Below are positions 48,759 to 58,940 of a stretch of 64,000 nt of DNA, in pieces. The notes beneath the pieces are model-generated. The model saw nothing but the letters and a program-made list of their open reading frames with translations, searched no databases and was not told the DNA's origin. Made by a program: the position numbers and the translations under genes. Numbering within the stretch: position 1 is the stretch's first letter; every line of letters starts with the position of its first letter. Location: positions 1 to 64,000 of the forward strand of contig MJGA01000052.1 in NCBI GenBank assembly GCA_001910725.1, given 5' to 3'. This stretch comes from Phanerodontia chrysosporium. Lineage: Eukaryota; Basidiomycota; Agaricomycetes; Polyporales; Phanerochaetaceae.

Positions 48759-51700
48759 ATGACAACGTATACGGTTGTTGATAACTATACAGATATACCG
48801 TCCTATCCGTCACCTGCGCATACCCGCACTGACGCGAGGACTTGGCCGCCTTCAGCGCAGCCGGCAGGGTATTGGCCACATTGGACAAGTCCTGGCACCC
48901 CTGCAAGCTTCGCTGGACCTAGTACACCGCATACATGCGTGTACCCAATGTATTCCGGAGGTTGCACTACCCCATACACGTTGTACGAGCCCATACGCCC
49001 CCCTACGACCCCGCCAGCCTCCGTTCAAGGTGCCGCAGCATCTGTACCGCCACCCAGAGAGCTAGAGTTCGCTTGCGGTTTATTCGACGGCATACCCGTG
49101 CGTGAAGAGCTCTCTATCGAGGACCGAGTTTTGGTAGCCATCCGCTGCCTTCGTAAATTGCATTTCGGAACGCTCGGCGACTTCTTTCACGGTCTCTTCA
49201 GCGAGCATCATAGCAGACACCAAACCGTCATACAGTCGGTTACACGATTCTTCCAGAAGCCTACCTTGGGATACTGGCCAACTCGACTCATTGAACTGAT
49301 GTATAATCATCCCCATGCCTCCAAGTCCTCGCGTCCGAGTGATACCCTTCCATTTCCGAAGCTTTCGCGCTATCACCTTCCACCTAGTGCTCGAAACCGT
49401 GAATCTTTCCCCGACACCACCGAGTTATGTGCCCCTAAGCAGCAGATCACGCAATGGGCTTTGCTTCTGCTTATGCGCAAGCTCGATATTGAGATAGATC
49501 GACTTCTGCAGTTGAAAGGAGTCTTCACCCTGACACGCAAGGAGAAGCTCACTTGGGATCACCTCTTGGCGTGGAACTCCCGTGATCAGGAGGAACTCAT
49601 TGCGCAGAAGGTACGTCCTCAAACCTCAGTCGTCTGCATGTCCTATCTCATGATATACACCGCATATGGGCCCCGATACTCTTTGCAATTCTCTCCACAC
49701 TAGCCATCGGACGACATGCACGCAAGAAATTCGCGGCGGCTGTGCACCAGGAGGAGCCTTCACCTGCCTCAGACGAAGAAGATGGCTCAGGTAACGGCAC
49801 GAACGATGACGACGAATCAGTGGACGATGGGAAGACGAGCGATAACGACGAAGGCGGCGGCACTGCTCTGAACGAAGTGAAGCTCCGAAAACATCCCTGG
49901 CTGGTAAGATATTTGGGAACACCTCAGAGTATATCATGGTTCTAATAGTGTCATTATGCCAGAGCGTGGTCGTATGCATTATGATCCTCATGCATTCCCG
50001 TAACCAGTATGCGACAATCTTTCCAACAATCGTCAGCATGCTGCTGTTCATTGGCCGCGCAAACAAGAACGTCTTTCGTGTTCTGTCTCGCTTCGGCCTA
50101 TCCATCGCGCACTCTACGATGAACAAGAAGCTTCATGAGCTCGCTGAGGACTCTCAGGCCAACATGTCAGCCTGGGTTGCACGAGACCCGAACGGCCCAT
50201 TCGATGGCAAAGCCGTCTTCGACAATCTGAACAAGATGAGTCGCGCTTGGCAGCCGTCATTAGGACACGAAGACCAAATGCGTTCCGGCACATCCGCTAT
50301 CATCGTGAAGCTGGAGAACGTACCAGAGGGAGCACTTCGCCTCCAACCACTCCTAGACTCTATCGGAGAACAACGCCGTGCCCAGTTAACAACTGATATC
50401 CTCTTGGAGGATATTGACGAGGCACACATCAGAGGAGTTGGGATTGGGACGGTCCTTCGTGTCATGCTTAAGCACATCCCGGAGCTTTCGCGACTCCGGC
50501 CTCAGGTCGAAGATTTATTCATCAACAAGCATAGCAAGCATCGCCTCGCCCTGCGCAAAAGCGAGATTTACTCTGCTCGCTGCACGGCCATCAACGAATC
50601 GACGACAGCCGGCGCATCCCAGGTTATCGACAATCTCGTGCGGGAGCAGCTCAAGCTCAGTGCACAAAGGCTCAACGAACACGCAGTTATTTTTGGCGGC
50701 GACCTCCTCAGTGTCGATCGGGTTAGGAAGGCCAAACGGGCACTTGAGAAGTGTACCACCAATGCCGAAGCATTACGCTTCGCCATTCCCATGACAGAGC
50801 TTTGGCACATGAAGATGAACTACGCTAAGGCCGTTATACGCCTCCATTGGCACGACGGTCACACGCGCGGTACCTTCGGCCTTGCGCATGACTGTACGCT
50901 GCTCGAGCGCAACTTCAACCACCATAAATGCGACTTCTACCCTATGTACGACATTCTTCAGCTTCGTTTCGAAGCATTGATCCTTGACGCGGCACGGTGA
51001 GTACAAATCATACAGCCTGGTGGAGATTTACGTGTTCTGACAGTGCGGTTCACTAGCCTAATTTGCGAAGAGGATACAAGCATCGTACACCCTGAAAGCA
51101 CCATGCTGCTTGATGGTTTGTCTCGCTATTTTGGAGCCAACGGACCGCTATCAAAGTGTACCTTTGAGCAACTCTACGCCGCAGGCGAGAGGATCTATCA
51201 GCGGTACATAACCAACACGGCATCTGAAGACTGCCAAAGCCATAGACATTGGACGCCAGATGCTTATGGACAACACACTCAAGCCTCCTCCTCCTCTGAC
51301 GCGTCGAGTTCACTACCAACACCACCTCCAACTCCTCAGGGATCTTCCACCCCTCTTCCCGCCTTGGATTCACCTGTAAACAGAACCAGCGGTGGAGCGC
51401 ACAATAGACGCACCAAGAAGGTCAATCAACCTGCTGTATATGAGAGCGCCACCTGGACTGGCGATACTGTGCTCAACAACAACATCAATTTCTTGCGCAT
51501 GTCCTTTTCCTTCTTTGAGTTCTCCAATGCTGGAGCAGAGGGCGACATTGGCCGAGTGTATGAGATGATGAAGGTGCGTCAGCTAAACCCCTCGTCGCAT
51601 GTCTCAATGCTCACCGTCAGACTTACGGATAGATTTGGCGTTTCTCCTTCTGGGGAGCTGGTTGCACCAACTACAGAAACGAGCTATTGGAGCTTGCCTG

Positions 51701-52316
51701 CAATTTCCTCTACGAATTCTGCCAGAAGATGAGGCAGGTATTCATGGAGAATTGGCTCGTCAACCCGTCCGGCCGCGCTGGTCATTGGCACGAGTTCGAC
51801 TTGCTTCTCGAGCACTACAATTTCTGGATCAAGCTGTTCTATAACGTGAAAAGCCTTGACTTCGACTCACCATTTCTCCGCGATTGCGTCAGCTTGAACC
51901 TCCGTGGGTTCAATCTTCTTCGCGACAAGCTACGCGACTGGTTTGATATTGCCAAGGCTAGCTGTCGCCACGCTGATGCGAAGATGGCTGCAGACATCAA
52001 CAAGCTGGGAATGCACTATCGAACGGACAAGGTTTTGGTTTTCGTGAAGGGGCGCACCCAACCTTACACGGCGCCGAACGAGTTCAAGGACGGGTATGAT
52101 AAGCTAGTCAGTGGCCAGCTCGATACATTCATTCAGCGCACCACTCGCGACACACTCCATGACATGTCTGCGGAAGGAGATCGCCCTCCTGAAGCAGGAG
52201 AGAATGTCGATGTCGACGAGGGTCTCAGTCGCTTACCTGCAAACCCACTGGTCTTCGCTGATGGAGTTGGAAGCATGAGTGAATTCAATCTCGGTGATGG
52301 CTATGCGATGTCTTAG
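48759..52316 (+). CDS. DUF6589-like protein of the TIR element
   Basis: Large protein of a family expanded in Agaricomycetes and of unknown function. The N-terminus is Pro/Thr/Tyr-rich (MTTYTVVDNYTDIPSYPSPA). A helical region follows (RVLVAIRCLRKLHFGTLGDF). The conserved part includes LRKHPWL / SVVVCIMILMHSRNQYATIF, LSRFGLSIAHSTMNKKLHEL, GKAVFDNLNKMSRAWQPSLG, VIFGGDLLSVDRVRKAKRAL and TELWHMKMNYAKAVIRLHWH. It continues with EMMK / IWRFSFWGAGCTNYRNELLE and NWLVNPSGRAGHWHEFDLLL, EHYNFWIK. Introns at about 49903-49962, 51000-51056 and 51573-51629 restore the frame. The junction between 49609 and about 49700 is unresolved (no clean GT-AG pair in phase). It lies tail to tail with the RecQ-like gene. 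The ordered acidic residues (FDN, GGD, EFD..EH) would suit a DDE-type nuclease, which is inference only. Confidence 0.72.
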
Positions 52317-52351
52317 GTACGTGTACAGAATTCTACGGGATTGTATTGAGC
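52317..52351. other. 35-bp convergent gap
   Basis: Only 35 bp separate the stop codons of the DUF6589-like and RecQ-like genes. Their 3' untranslated regions must overlap. Confidence 0.7.
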
Positions 52352-54430
52352 CTACTCATGACGTGCTTTCTTCGTCGCAGAGGTGAAATCATCACTCCCG
52401 CGCTTGTGAATTCGAGGATCTTGCACCTGCGGGGTCGAAGTCGGGACAGCAGGGTTACCCGGTAGTTTCAGAACAAGCCGTGGACGGAAACTGCCGTGTG
52501 GTGCGTTCAAAGACGACGAGGACTGAGGGACAAGGGGCAGATTCGTCTCTTGTGGCGGCAGGACGAGAGGCTTCGAGTCAGACTCAGATGCGGGGGCTGT
52601 CACGGATTCGTATGCACGCTCGCTGATGATTGAGCACAATGTAACCAGGATTTGAGTCAGAAACTTGTACAGGGTGCTGCCGTGCGAGTTGAGGTATTTC
52701 CATGATACCATGACCTTCTTGAACGTCTCATACGTTGAACAGATATGAGCCTTCTCCTGAAGACGTGTGATCAAGTATGCAGGGAGGAAGACGTTGGATG
52801 GGCGATCGCTTCCGATAGGTCGCATGAGCCGCCATTGGGTTATCCGCCATTCAGTGAGCATCTTCTGAAGAGAGTACTTATGATGCCGTTCGAGAGGTGG
52901 GTACGTGCCGTCTGATCGTGGCAAGGAGCTCCGCGGAGTAGTAGCCAGAGCCTTTCGGCGAGCGATGTGCTGAGCAATTGTCGCTCTATCTTTCGAAGCC
53001 TCTGGCTCGGGATGGTGAAAGTGGCAGCATTGCGCAGGTAAAGTTGGGCGTACTTCACGGTTGTGGTCGAGATCGACTTCACGTGGGCAACGGGGATTCG
53101 TACGGTGCGGTTGGCAGGCATTGAACCACTCGTGGATCACTTCAGGCAGTTTGGCTCGACGTGCTTCGTCCTCCTTGTCCTGGTCTGTCTTGATATCCTC
53201 AGGTGGGCGATCACAGACCCAAGCAGGTGCGAAGGTATAGACAACTGCGGTGGAGCCATCTCTTCCAGCCCTACAGAACTCTTGTTTCATCCTGGCGTAG
53301 GAGCCGTGTTCATCAAAGGTTATAGCTATCTTGACATTGCGAATGTCGACGCCGTACGTACACGTTTCCGTGCAGACACCAATGCGAAGGTGACCTTCTT
53401 CCATGTCATGCTTGAATTGTACGCGATAGGACTGGGGACAGACAGAATTGCAGAGCTTAATGAGCGATAGACGATTCGGGATCGAAGCAGGAATCAATTC
53501 GTCCAGGAAAGACATGACACGGAAGCCGAGCTCGATAGTGCGGCAGAATATGAGAGTCGTAGGGATATCCGCAGCAGCCTTCATGTCGTTTGGGATGAGA
53601 AAAGCGAGATCATAGAATTCGTAATCGGATACAGGGTGTTCCAAGAAGCGGGCGATGTACTTCAGATGCGGGCGGTCGACAGAGTAGCGTGCATCGATGT
53701 AGTTACCGGGTTGAAAGCCTAGATCCCGAGCGATAGACAGAGACTCTGAGGGAGTAGCAGTACCAGTGAAAGCTGACCAGACAGTTGTCGAGGGAAGGCG
53801 AGGACGCATGACCCTCATGGCTCGGTACTCAGCCTTCCAGACAGACGGATCGTTGGCGTTGAGCAAGTGAGCTTCGTCCACAGAGAACCAGCGGATGTAG
53901 GGCCGAGTTTCCTTGGTGAGAATACTCTTTCGAAAGCGTTCGCCGCTTAGCATCCATGGAGTCATGACAGCGACGCGAATGCCTTTTGCAGCGGTGATTT
54001 CGCGGAACAGATCCCGTGACTGGCTTTGCGCAGCGCGCAGCGTGTCCTCGTTAATCGCGAGGGCAAACAGCCCGTAACGCTTCAAGCTGTCTGCCTATGA
54101 TATATCAAATGAGCCTTGATGGACGGTCCAACAGACTTCGACGGCAAATACCTGCTGCTCAGTAAGGATTTTGGACGGAACAATGACAATTCCAATCCCC
54201 GCCTCATGACGCTCTTGAGCAACCAGCATCGGCGCAGCGTACAGTGCAGTTTTTCCTGAGCCGGAAGCAGAGACGAGGAAGACGTCACGACCGTTCACGA
54301 GGTCTTCACCATGGGCGAGCTGGAACTGCCTCGGCGTGTCGATACCGCATTTGAGATAAACTTTGAGTAATAAGGAGCGTTGAGGGGACTCGGAGTGTGT
54401 CTCCATAAATATTCGCGGTCGTACAGGCAA
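52352..54430 (-). CDS. RecQ-like superfamily 2 DNA helicase of the TIR element
   Basis: ATP-dependent 3'-5' helicase-like protein. Motifs in order: I VSASGSGKTALYAAPML; Ia VIVPSKILTEQQ; II WFSVDEAHLLN (DEAH box); III SAFTGTATPSES; IV TTLIFCRTIELGF; V TETCTYGVDIRNVKIAITF; VI MKQEFCRAGRDGS. A Cys/His-rich segment after the core (CQPHRTNPRCPREVDLDHN and QCCHFHHPEP) resembles a zinc-binding subdomain. No HRDC domain was seen. One intron (about 54092-54150) joins LTEQQ to ADSLKRYGLFALAINEDTLR. The C-terminal 150 residues are Ser/Pro-rich and end SATKKARHE, a possible nuclear localisation signal. Two possible starts exist, at 54430 and 54406 (METHSESP). Pairing with DUF6589 between inverted repeats suggests a role in mobility of the element. 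Confidence 0.83.
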
Positions 54431-54556
54431 GGATTAGGGTATAATTATGGTGATTATGGTGCAAGGTACAGGACACGAACGCGAGCCCCGCTCTGCGCGT
54501 AAAGGGACTGATCACGTGTATGCGGAGTTTGGTCGGCATACTCGGCGTCCGCGTCG

Positions 54557-54599
54557 AATTCAAGGTCCGCGGACCTCCCCTAGGGACCCCCGAAGGACG
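54557..54599 (-). repeat. Right terminal inverted repeat of the DUF6589/RecQ element
   Basis: A 43-bp repeat, inverted relative to 44662-44703. It contains the perfect 12-bp palindrome GGTCCGCGGACC. Confidence 0.8.
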
Positions 54600-54717
54600 A
54601 GCTAGCCTACGGCGAGGCGGGGGGCAGGCTGGCATATGCATGGTTGTCGTGCACGGGGCGGTGCGTCGCCTCGTCTCTCTCTAGTTTACCACCATCTAGT
54701 CATCCCACTGTCGACCC
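54600..54717. promoter_or_regulatory. Short upstream region of NLR2
   Basis: 118 bp remain between the TIR and the NLR2 start. The part after about 54630 resembles the upstream region of NLR1. Any promoter further upstream was displaced about 10 kb by the element. Confidence 0.4.
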
Positions 54718-56826
54718 ATGGGCTCCCGTTCACAGCATAAGCCCGGCGACGTCGTCCTTGATCACATTCCTCCAGTGCTCGAGTTCGCGAAAGCGGCCCT
54801 AGAACTCGCTCCCGTGCCCGGGCTCCCTCTTATCATCGACGCCCTTTCTGATATCGTCGCACGGGTGAAGGTGAGTACCCCTGCCAGGCATGAAATGAGG
54901 AGCACCTGAACGCCATCTGCTGTCGTGCAGGACGCCCGCGCCAACAGCGAGGCCGCCACGGCGTTCTTCGCCAAGGCCAAAGAGCTGCACACTGTTGTTT
55001 TTGAGATGGTGAAACAGGCAACAGCTAGTGGGGGCGACCTGTCTGAACTTCAATCTCGGCTAGACCAGCTCTTGAGGTAGGATCGAGTTCTACCCCGGAT
55101 ATACGACGTTGATCATGTTACGCTGCGTGCAGTACGCTGGGTGAGCTGCGGGAGAGCGCCAACACACTCAAGGGCGGGCCTGGCTTTCGTGGACACTTGA
55201 GAAGCTTTTGGTATACGAAGCGAAACGGAGCGACCGTGGACGATATAAATCAGAGAATGGACAACGCATTGGCTGTATTCAGCGTACGCATGCGTTTTGT
55301 GAGAACAACCGTGTGACCGCGCAAGCTGAGATCCATTCACAGCTCCGTACACAGGTGTCCACAGAGATAGCCGTCATGAACGCAGGCGAGTCCTCTTTAC
55401 TCTCGCTGATCGGTTGCGACTGACTTGCTCTGGGGCCTTCCTCAGAGGAACGAAGCATTCTGGAGTCCATTCCGCACTGTGACTCTGCTGGCTACCGCTC
55501 CGTCGACGAGACCAAAAGCGGGTTCATGCAAGGGACGCGTGTCGAGCTCTTTGTCGAACTCCAGGAGTGGTGCACTACAGGCTTCCCTGCGGACAGCCCC
55601 AAGAGGCTGTACCACCTCAGCGGCAGCGCGGGCCTCGGGAAGTCTGCCGTAGCGCACCAGCTGTGCACCCGCATCGAGAAGGTTGAATGCAAGCTGAACC
55701 TGGGCGGATCATTCTTCTTCGTGCGCGGCAGCGGAGATCGCGAGTCTGCGCGGTCCCTCTTCCCGACCCTCGCGTATCAGCTTGCGCGGCTCCAGCCTCT
55801 CTTGCGGCCACGCATCGTTCAGGCTGCACGGGAATACGTCAAGCACGGAACCGACCAGCAAGTGAAGATTTCGTTTGAGCGGCTGCTCCTCGAACCTCTC
55901 ACGGATGCTTCAGAGAGCCGCGCGGACCACCCAGTCACATTCCTCGTCATTGACGGCCTCGACGAGTGCAAGGATCGGGAGCTCGTGCCTGAGCTTCTCT
56001 GTTGTCTCCTCGAACTTGTTCGCCGCGTGCCATGGCTCCGCCTCTTCATTGCTTCGCGGCCCGAGCCGCACATCCTTCCCATCCTCGTCTCGTCCGATAA
56101 TCGTGATGTTGTCTACCATCGAAGCCTCAACGACACCAAGGAGGATTGGAAGGACGACGTCGCGCTGTTCTTGCGCGCTACTGTGCCCAAGATTGGGCGA
56201 CATGGAGACTACGTGCGTGTGAATCCCCACGTCCTCGATCGCCTCATCGCACGTGCCCAGGGCGTGTTCATCTTCGCGCGTGTTGCGGTCAGGTTCCTCG
56301 AGCAGTATGACGACGACCCCGAGGAGCAATTCAGGTGCCTCTTCGCAACGACTGGCACCGGAATGGCGGCGCTAGACGGTCTGTACCTCCATATCCTGCG
56401 GCGGGCATTCCCTTCAGAGGACATGGTGTCCGACAGAGCGCGCCACGACCGGCTGAAGGGAGTGCTGTCTTTCATCGTGTTGCGCAAAGTGAACCTCTCC
56501 GTTGGCGCGATCACCTTTCTGCTGGGTATCACGAAAGTGCAAGCGCTCTGGATCTTCGACAGGCTGCGCTCAGTCATGTTCGTGGGCTACGATGGGGGCT
56601 TGGTGCCGGTGCACGCCACCTTCGTCGAGTTTCTTCTCGACAAGGACCGGTGCACCGATGCCTTGTACCATGTTGACCCGGCAAAAGGGCATGCACTTCT
56701 CGCTTCAAGATGCCTTGCAGCAGTTTCGTTTGACACCATAACACACTTCCTGCACTGCAAGAGTCAAGGCACAGAGATCTCATTTGTGGACTACATTATA
56801 TATACAATTTACTGGAACGATGTCAA
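54718..56826 (+). pseudogene. NACHT-NTPase NLR-like protein, right paralog (NLR2), 3'-truncated
   Basis: Paralog of NLR1. MGSRSQHKPGDVVLDHIPPV and LEFAKAALELAPVPGLPLII open the helical N-terminal domain, followed after introns by DARANSEATAATFFAKAKEL and TLGELRESANTLKGGPGFRG. An intron starting GTACGC (about 55283) and a GC-AG intron (GCGAGT at about 55386 to TTCCTCAG) lead to EERSILESIPHCDSAGYRSV. The NACHT domain is almost identical to NLR1: LSGSAGLGKSAVAHQL, TFLVIDGLDECKD, LRLFIASRPEPHILPILVSS, DRLKGVLSFIVLRKVNLSVG. Similarity to NLR1 stops after YIIYTIYWNDVK near 56826, where CGGAG-rich retroelement sequence begins. The open frame runs on to 57028 with unrelated residues. The missing C-terminus may lie beyond the right edge of the window. 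Confidence 0.8.
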
Positions 56827-57555
56827 GGTGCGAGAACGGAGATGGGCCGGAGAACGGAGAGCGGAGCGGAAAAGGGTCGGAGGTGGTCGGAGGTCGGAGG
56901 TCAGATGGCAGTCGGCTTCAGCCTTAAAGGGCTGCGCCCTCGGCGGTCTGCGTTGCCTGGATTTCGGAGTTGGAGATACGGAGAAGTGCAGGGTTCGGGC
57001 CCACACAGAGATTGCGAGAAAGGATTAAGCAGAGTCGAGAAGGTACAAGGGGACCTAAGTCGATATCCGAACTGAAGAATACAAGTGCTAGCGCGTGAGC
57101 TTATATACTACTGAGTCCGGAGTTCACGGAGATGGTCGGAGATGTACAAAACATATCATACTTCCAATCTGGGATTTGTCTCAGGAACAAAGGGGTAAAG
57201 GTTTGCGAGATGATGAAGGCATGTGGTGAAGAAAGTCCATAGCAACCAACGGAGTCGCAAGCTCCGGATGTCCGCTTTACTCCGTAGCTTCCCTTGAACT
57301 CCGGCGTTCTCCATGAGCGGAGTAGGCTCGGAGTTTCGGCGCCATGACAGTACCTCCCTCTTAGGCCGAGACCTTCGAGGCCAAGTGAAAATCGCGACAT
57401 CGTACGATTTCGTATTTTTGTGTCCCAACGGAATGCGGCGCTCCCCAGCAGATGAAAATTGATCGGGTATCCGGGGTTACGGGAAGGGTGCCCGGGGTAC
57501 GGATTTCGGGTATTTTAGGCTCGCGGATTCCTGGCTGGAGTTCCTCAGAACCACC
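56827..57555. other. 3' non-coding end of the chromovirus, presumed LTR region
   Basis: CGGAG-rich sequence between the NLR2 breakpoint and the antisense ORF. For a minus-strand element the 3' LTR would sit here. I could not match it to the sequence at 63840-64000, so LTR limits are not assigned. Confidence 0.45.
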
Positions 57556-58711
57556 ATGTCTTCCGAAGAGGAACAACGCCTTGAGCAGGGTGAGTATCCC
57601 GGAGTTGTCCTCCGGAGTTCCGCTGCTAACGGGTTTCGCAGAAATCCGGGAGGCCGAGGAGGAGGCCAAGAGGGCCCTCGAGGAGGCGGCGCGCAAACGG
57701 CGCGAGATCGAGCGGCGGCGCGAGGAGGCGAAGCGGAAGGCAGCGGAGGAGGAGAAGCGGAAGCGGGCGGCGGAGCTGCGGAAGTAGCGGGAGGAGAAGG
57801 AGGCGAGTGGGTCCGCGTCGGCCGCGAAGAGGAAGCGGCTGGAGGTTGCGGAGGGCTCGGCGGAGGCGGAGGCCCGGGAGCACGCGGAGGCGGAGGCAGC
57901 GAAGCAGACCCCTTGCGACTCTTGTCGCAAGTTGGGTCTGGAGTGCGAGTGGCGGGTTGGGGGGCGGGCGAAGGCCTGCCAGCCGTGTGCGGTCGCCAAG
58001 CGGCCGTGCACGAAGGGTGGCGTCTCCGTGAGTGGAGTCGCGCCGCGGAAGAAGGCCGCGGAGAAGGGAAAGGGCCGGGTTCCGGCGACAGCGGAGGAGG
58101 TTGCGGGCTCCGAGACCAGGGCGGAGACGGGGGCGGCGTCGGCCGCGGATATAATTGCGGAGGCCTTAGGCCACCTGACGGACGCGGTGGATGACCTGAC
58201 GGCGCAGGTCAAGCGCGAGGCCAAGAGCAACCGCGCTGAGTTCGCCAAGTTCGCCTACACCATGGGGGTGTTGGCGGACACGCTCTACGCCGGCCTCGCG
58301 GACCCGGACTTCGACAGCGCCCTGGTCCGGATGCAGTCCCTCGGTCCGGCGCCGGAGCCGGAGGTGGAGGTCCCGGCGGAGCAGGTGGAGGCGGTGCGGC
58401 GGGAGCTGGGCCTGATCAAGGCGGATCAGGCGAGGTGGCCCTACGAGGTCAAGAAGTGGGCCGTCCGCGTGGGGGCGATGAAGGCGGAGTTGGACGCGGC
58501 AGAGGCGGAGCGGGCCCAGGAGGGCGGAGAAAGTGGAGAAGAAGGCGGAGAAGACGAAGAAGAAGAGGAGGAAGAAGAAGAAGGGGGGCCTTTGGTGGAG
58601 GCGCAGAAGACAGAGGGTGAGGAGGAGAGCTCGGAGGAGGGTTCGGAGTCGTCGTCGTCGGAGGAGGAGGCGGAGAAAAGTCCGGCACGGAAGAAGGCGA
58701 GGAAGGAGTAG
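57556..58711 (+). pseudogene. Opposite-strand Zn2Cys6 zinc-cluster ORF of the chromovirus
   Basis: The start is MSSEEEQRLEQ. A 52-nt intron (57590-57641, GTGAGT...CGCAG) leads to EIREAEEEAKRALEEAARKR and a long charged helix. An in-frame TAG at 57785-57787 follows. Reading on in the same frame gives a zinc cluster, CDSCRKLGLEC then CQPCAVAKRPC with a ten-residue linker. This matches the fungal CX2CX6C-X10-CX2CX6C pattern. A helical region (LTAQVKREAKSNRAEFAKFA) and an acidic, Ser-rich tail ending SPARKKARKE complete it. The frame is open from 57788 to 58711 apart from that stop. The family looks like a fungal transcription-factor-type DNA-binding protein, but it may be specific to retroelements. 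Its 3' end faces the pol 3' end (58941) across 229 bp. Confidence 0.65.
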
Positions 58712-58940
58712 GGGTTTTTGTTTTGTTTTATCTTATGTTTTTTTGTTTTTAATTCTATGTGATGTTTTCGGGGGATTTGTCTGTGTGAGAGTGAACGGAT
58801 ACGGGAGACCGGAATTAGAGACGGAGCTCGGAGACAGAGAAATCGGAGAAATCGGAGAGAGACTTGTTTTGTTTTCTCTTTTTTTTGATGTTGGTTCAAG
58901 GCGAGAGAGAGAGAGAAATGGAGAGAGAAACGGAAGGGTA
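58712..58940. other. T-rich gap between convergent retroelement ORFs
   Basis: Contains T-rich tracts (58714-58760) and a GA-repeat stretch (58900-58930). Likely 3' ends of both the antisense ORF and the pol transcript fall here or nearby. Confidence 0.4.

Larger units (their letters stand above)
44662..54599. mobile_element. TIR element carrying DUF6589-like and RecQ-like genes
   Basis: The termini at 44662-44703 and 54557-54599 are inverted repeats of 42 and 43 bp that differ by about three substitutions and one gap. Both begin CGTCCTTCGGGGG and contain the palindromic core GGTCCGCGGAC. Excluding a nested hAT transposon and its target duplication, the element is about 6.1 kb. It holds two convergent genes, DUF6589-like (48759-52316, +) and RecQ-like helicase (52352-54430, -), whose stops are 35 bp apart. 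It lies in the spacer between the metacaspase and the right NLR, which are adjacent on the other arm; this supports insertion as a unit. No target-site duplication could be identified at its ends. Confidence 0.7.

Noticed and set aside
52352..54430. Telomere-linked helicase marking a chromosome end
   Set aside because: RecQ-like helicases can be subtelomeric in fungi, but there are no telomeric repeats here and housekeeping genes lie nearby; the terminal inverted repeats explain the context better.
44650..54610. Target-site duplication for the DUF6589/RecQ element
   Set aside because: The bases next to each terminus (...GGCTGGAC on the left, AGCTAGCC... on the right) do not match as a direct repeat.
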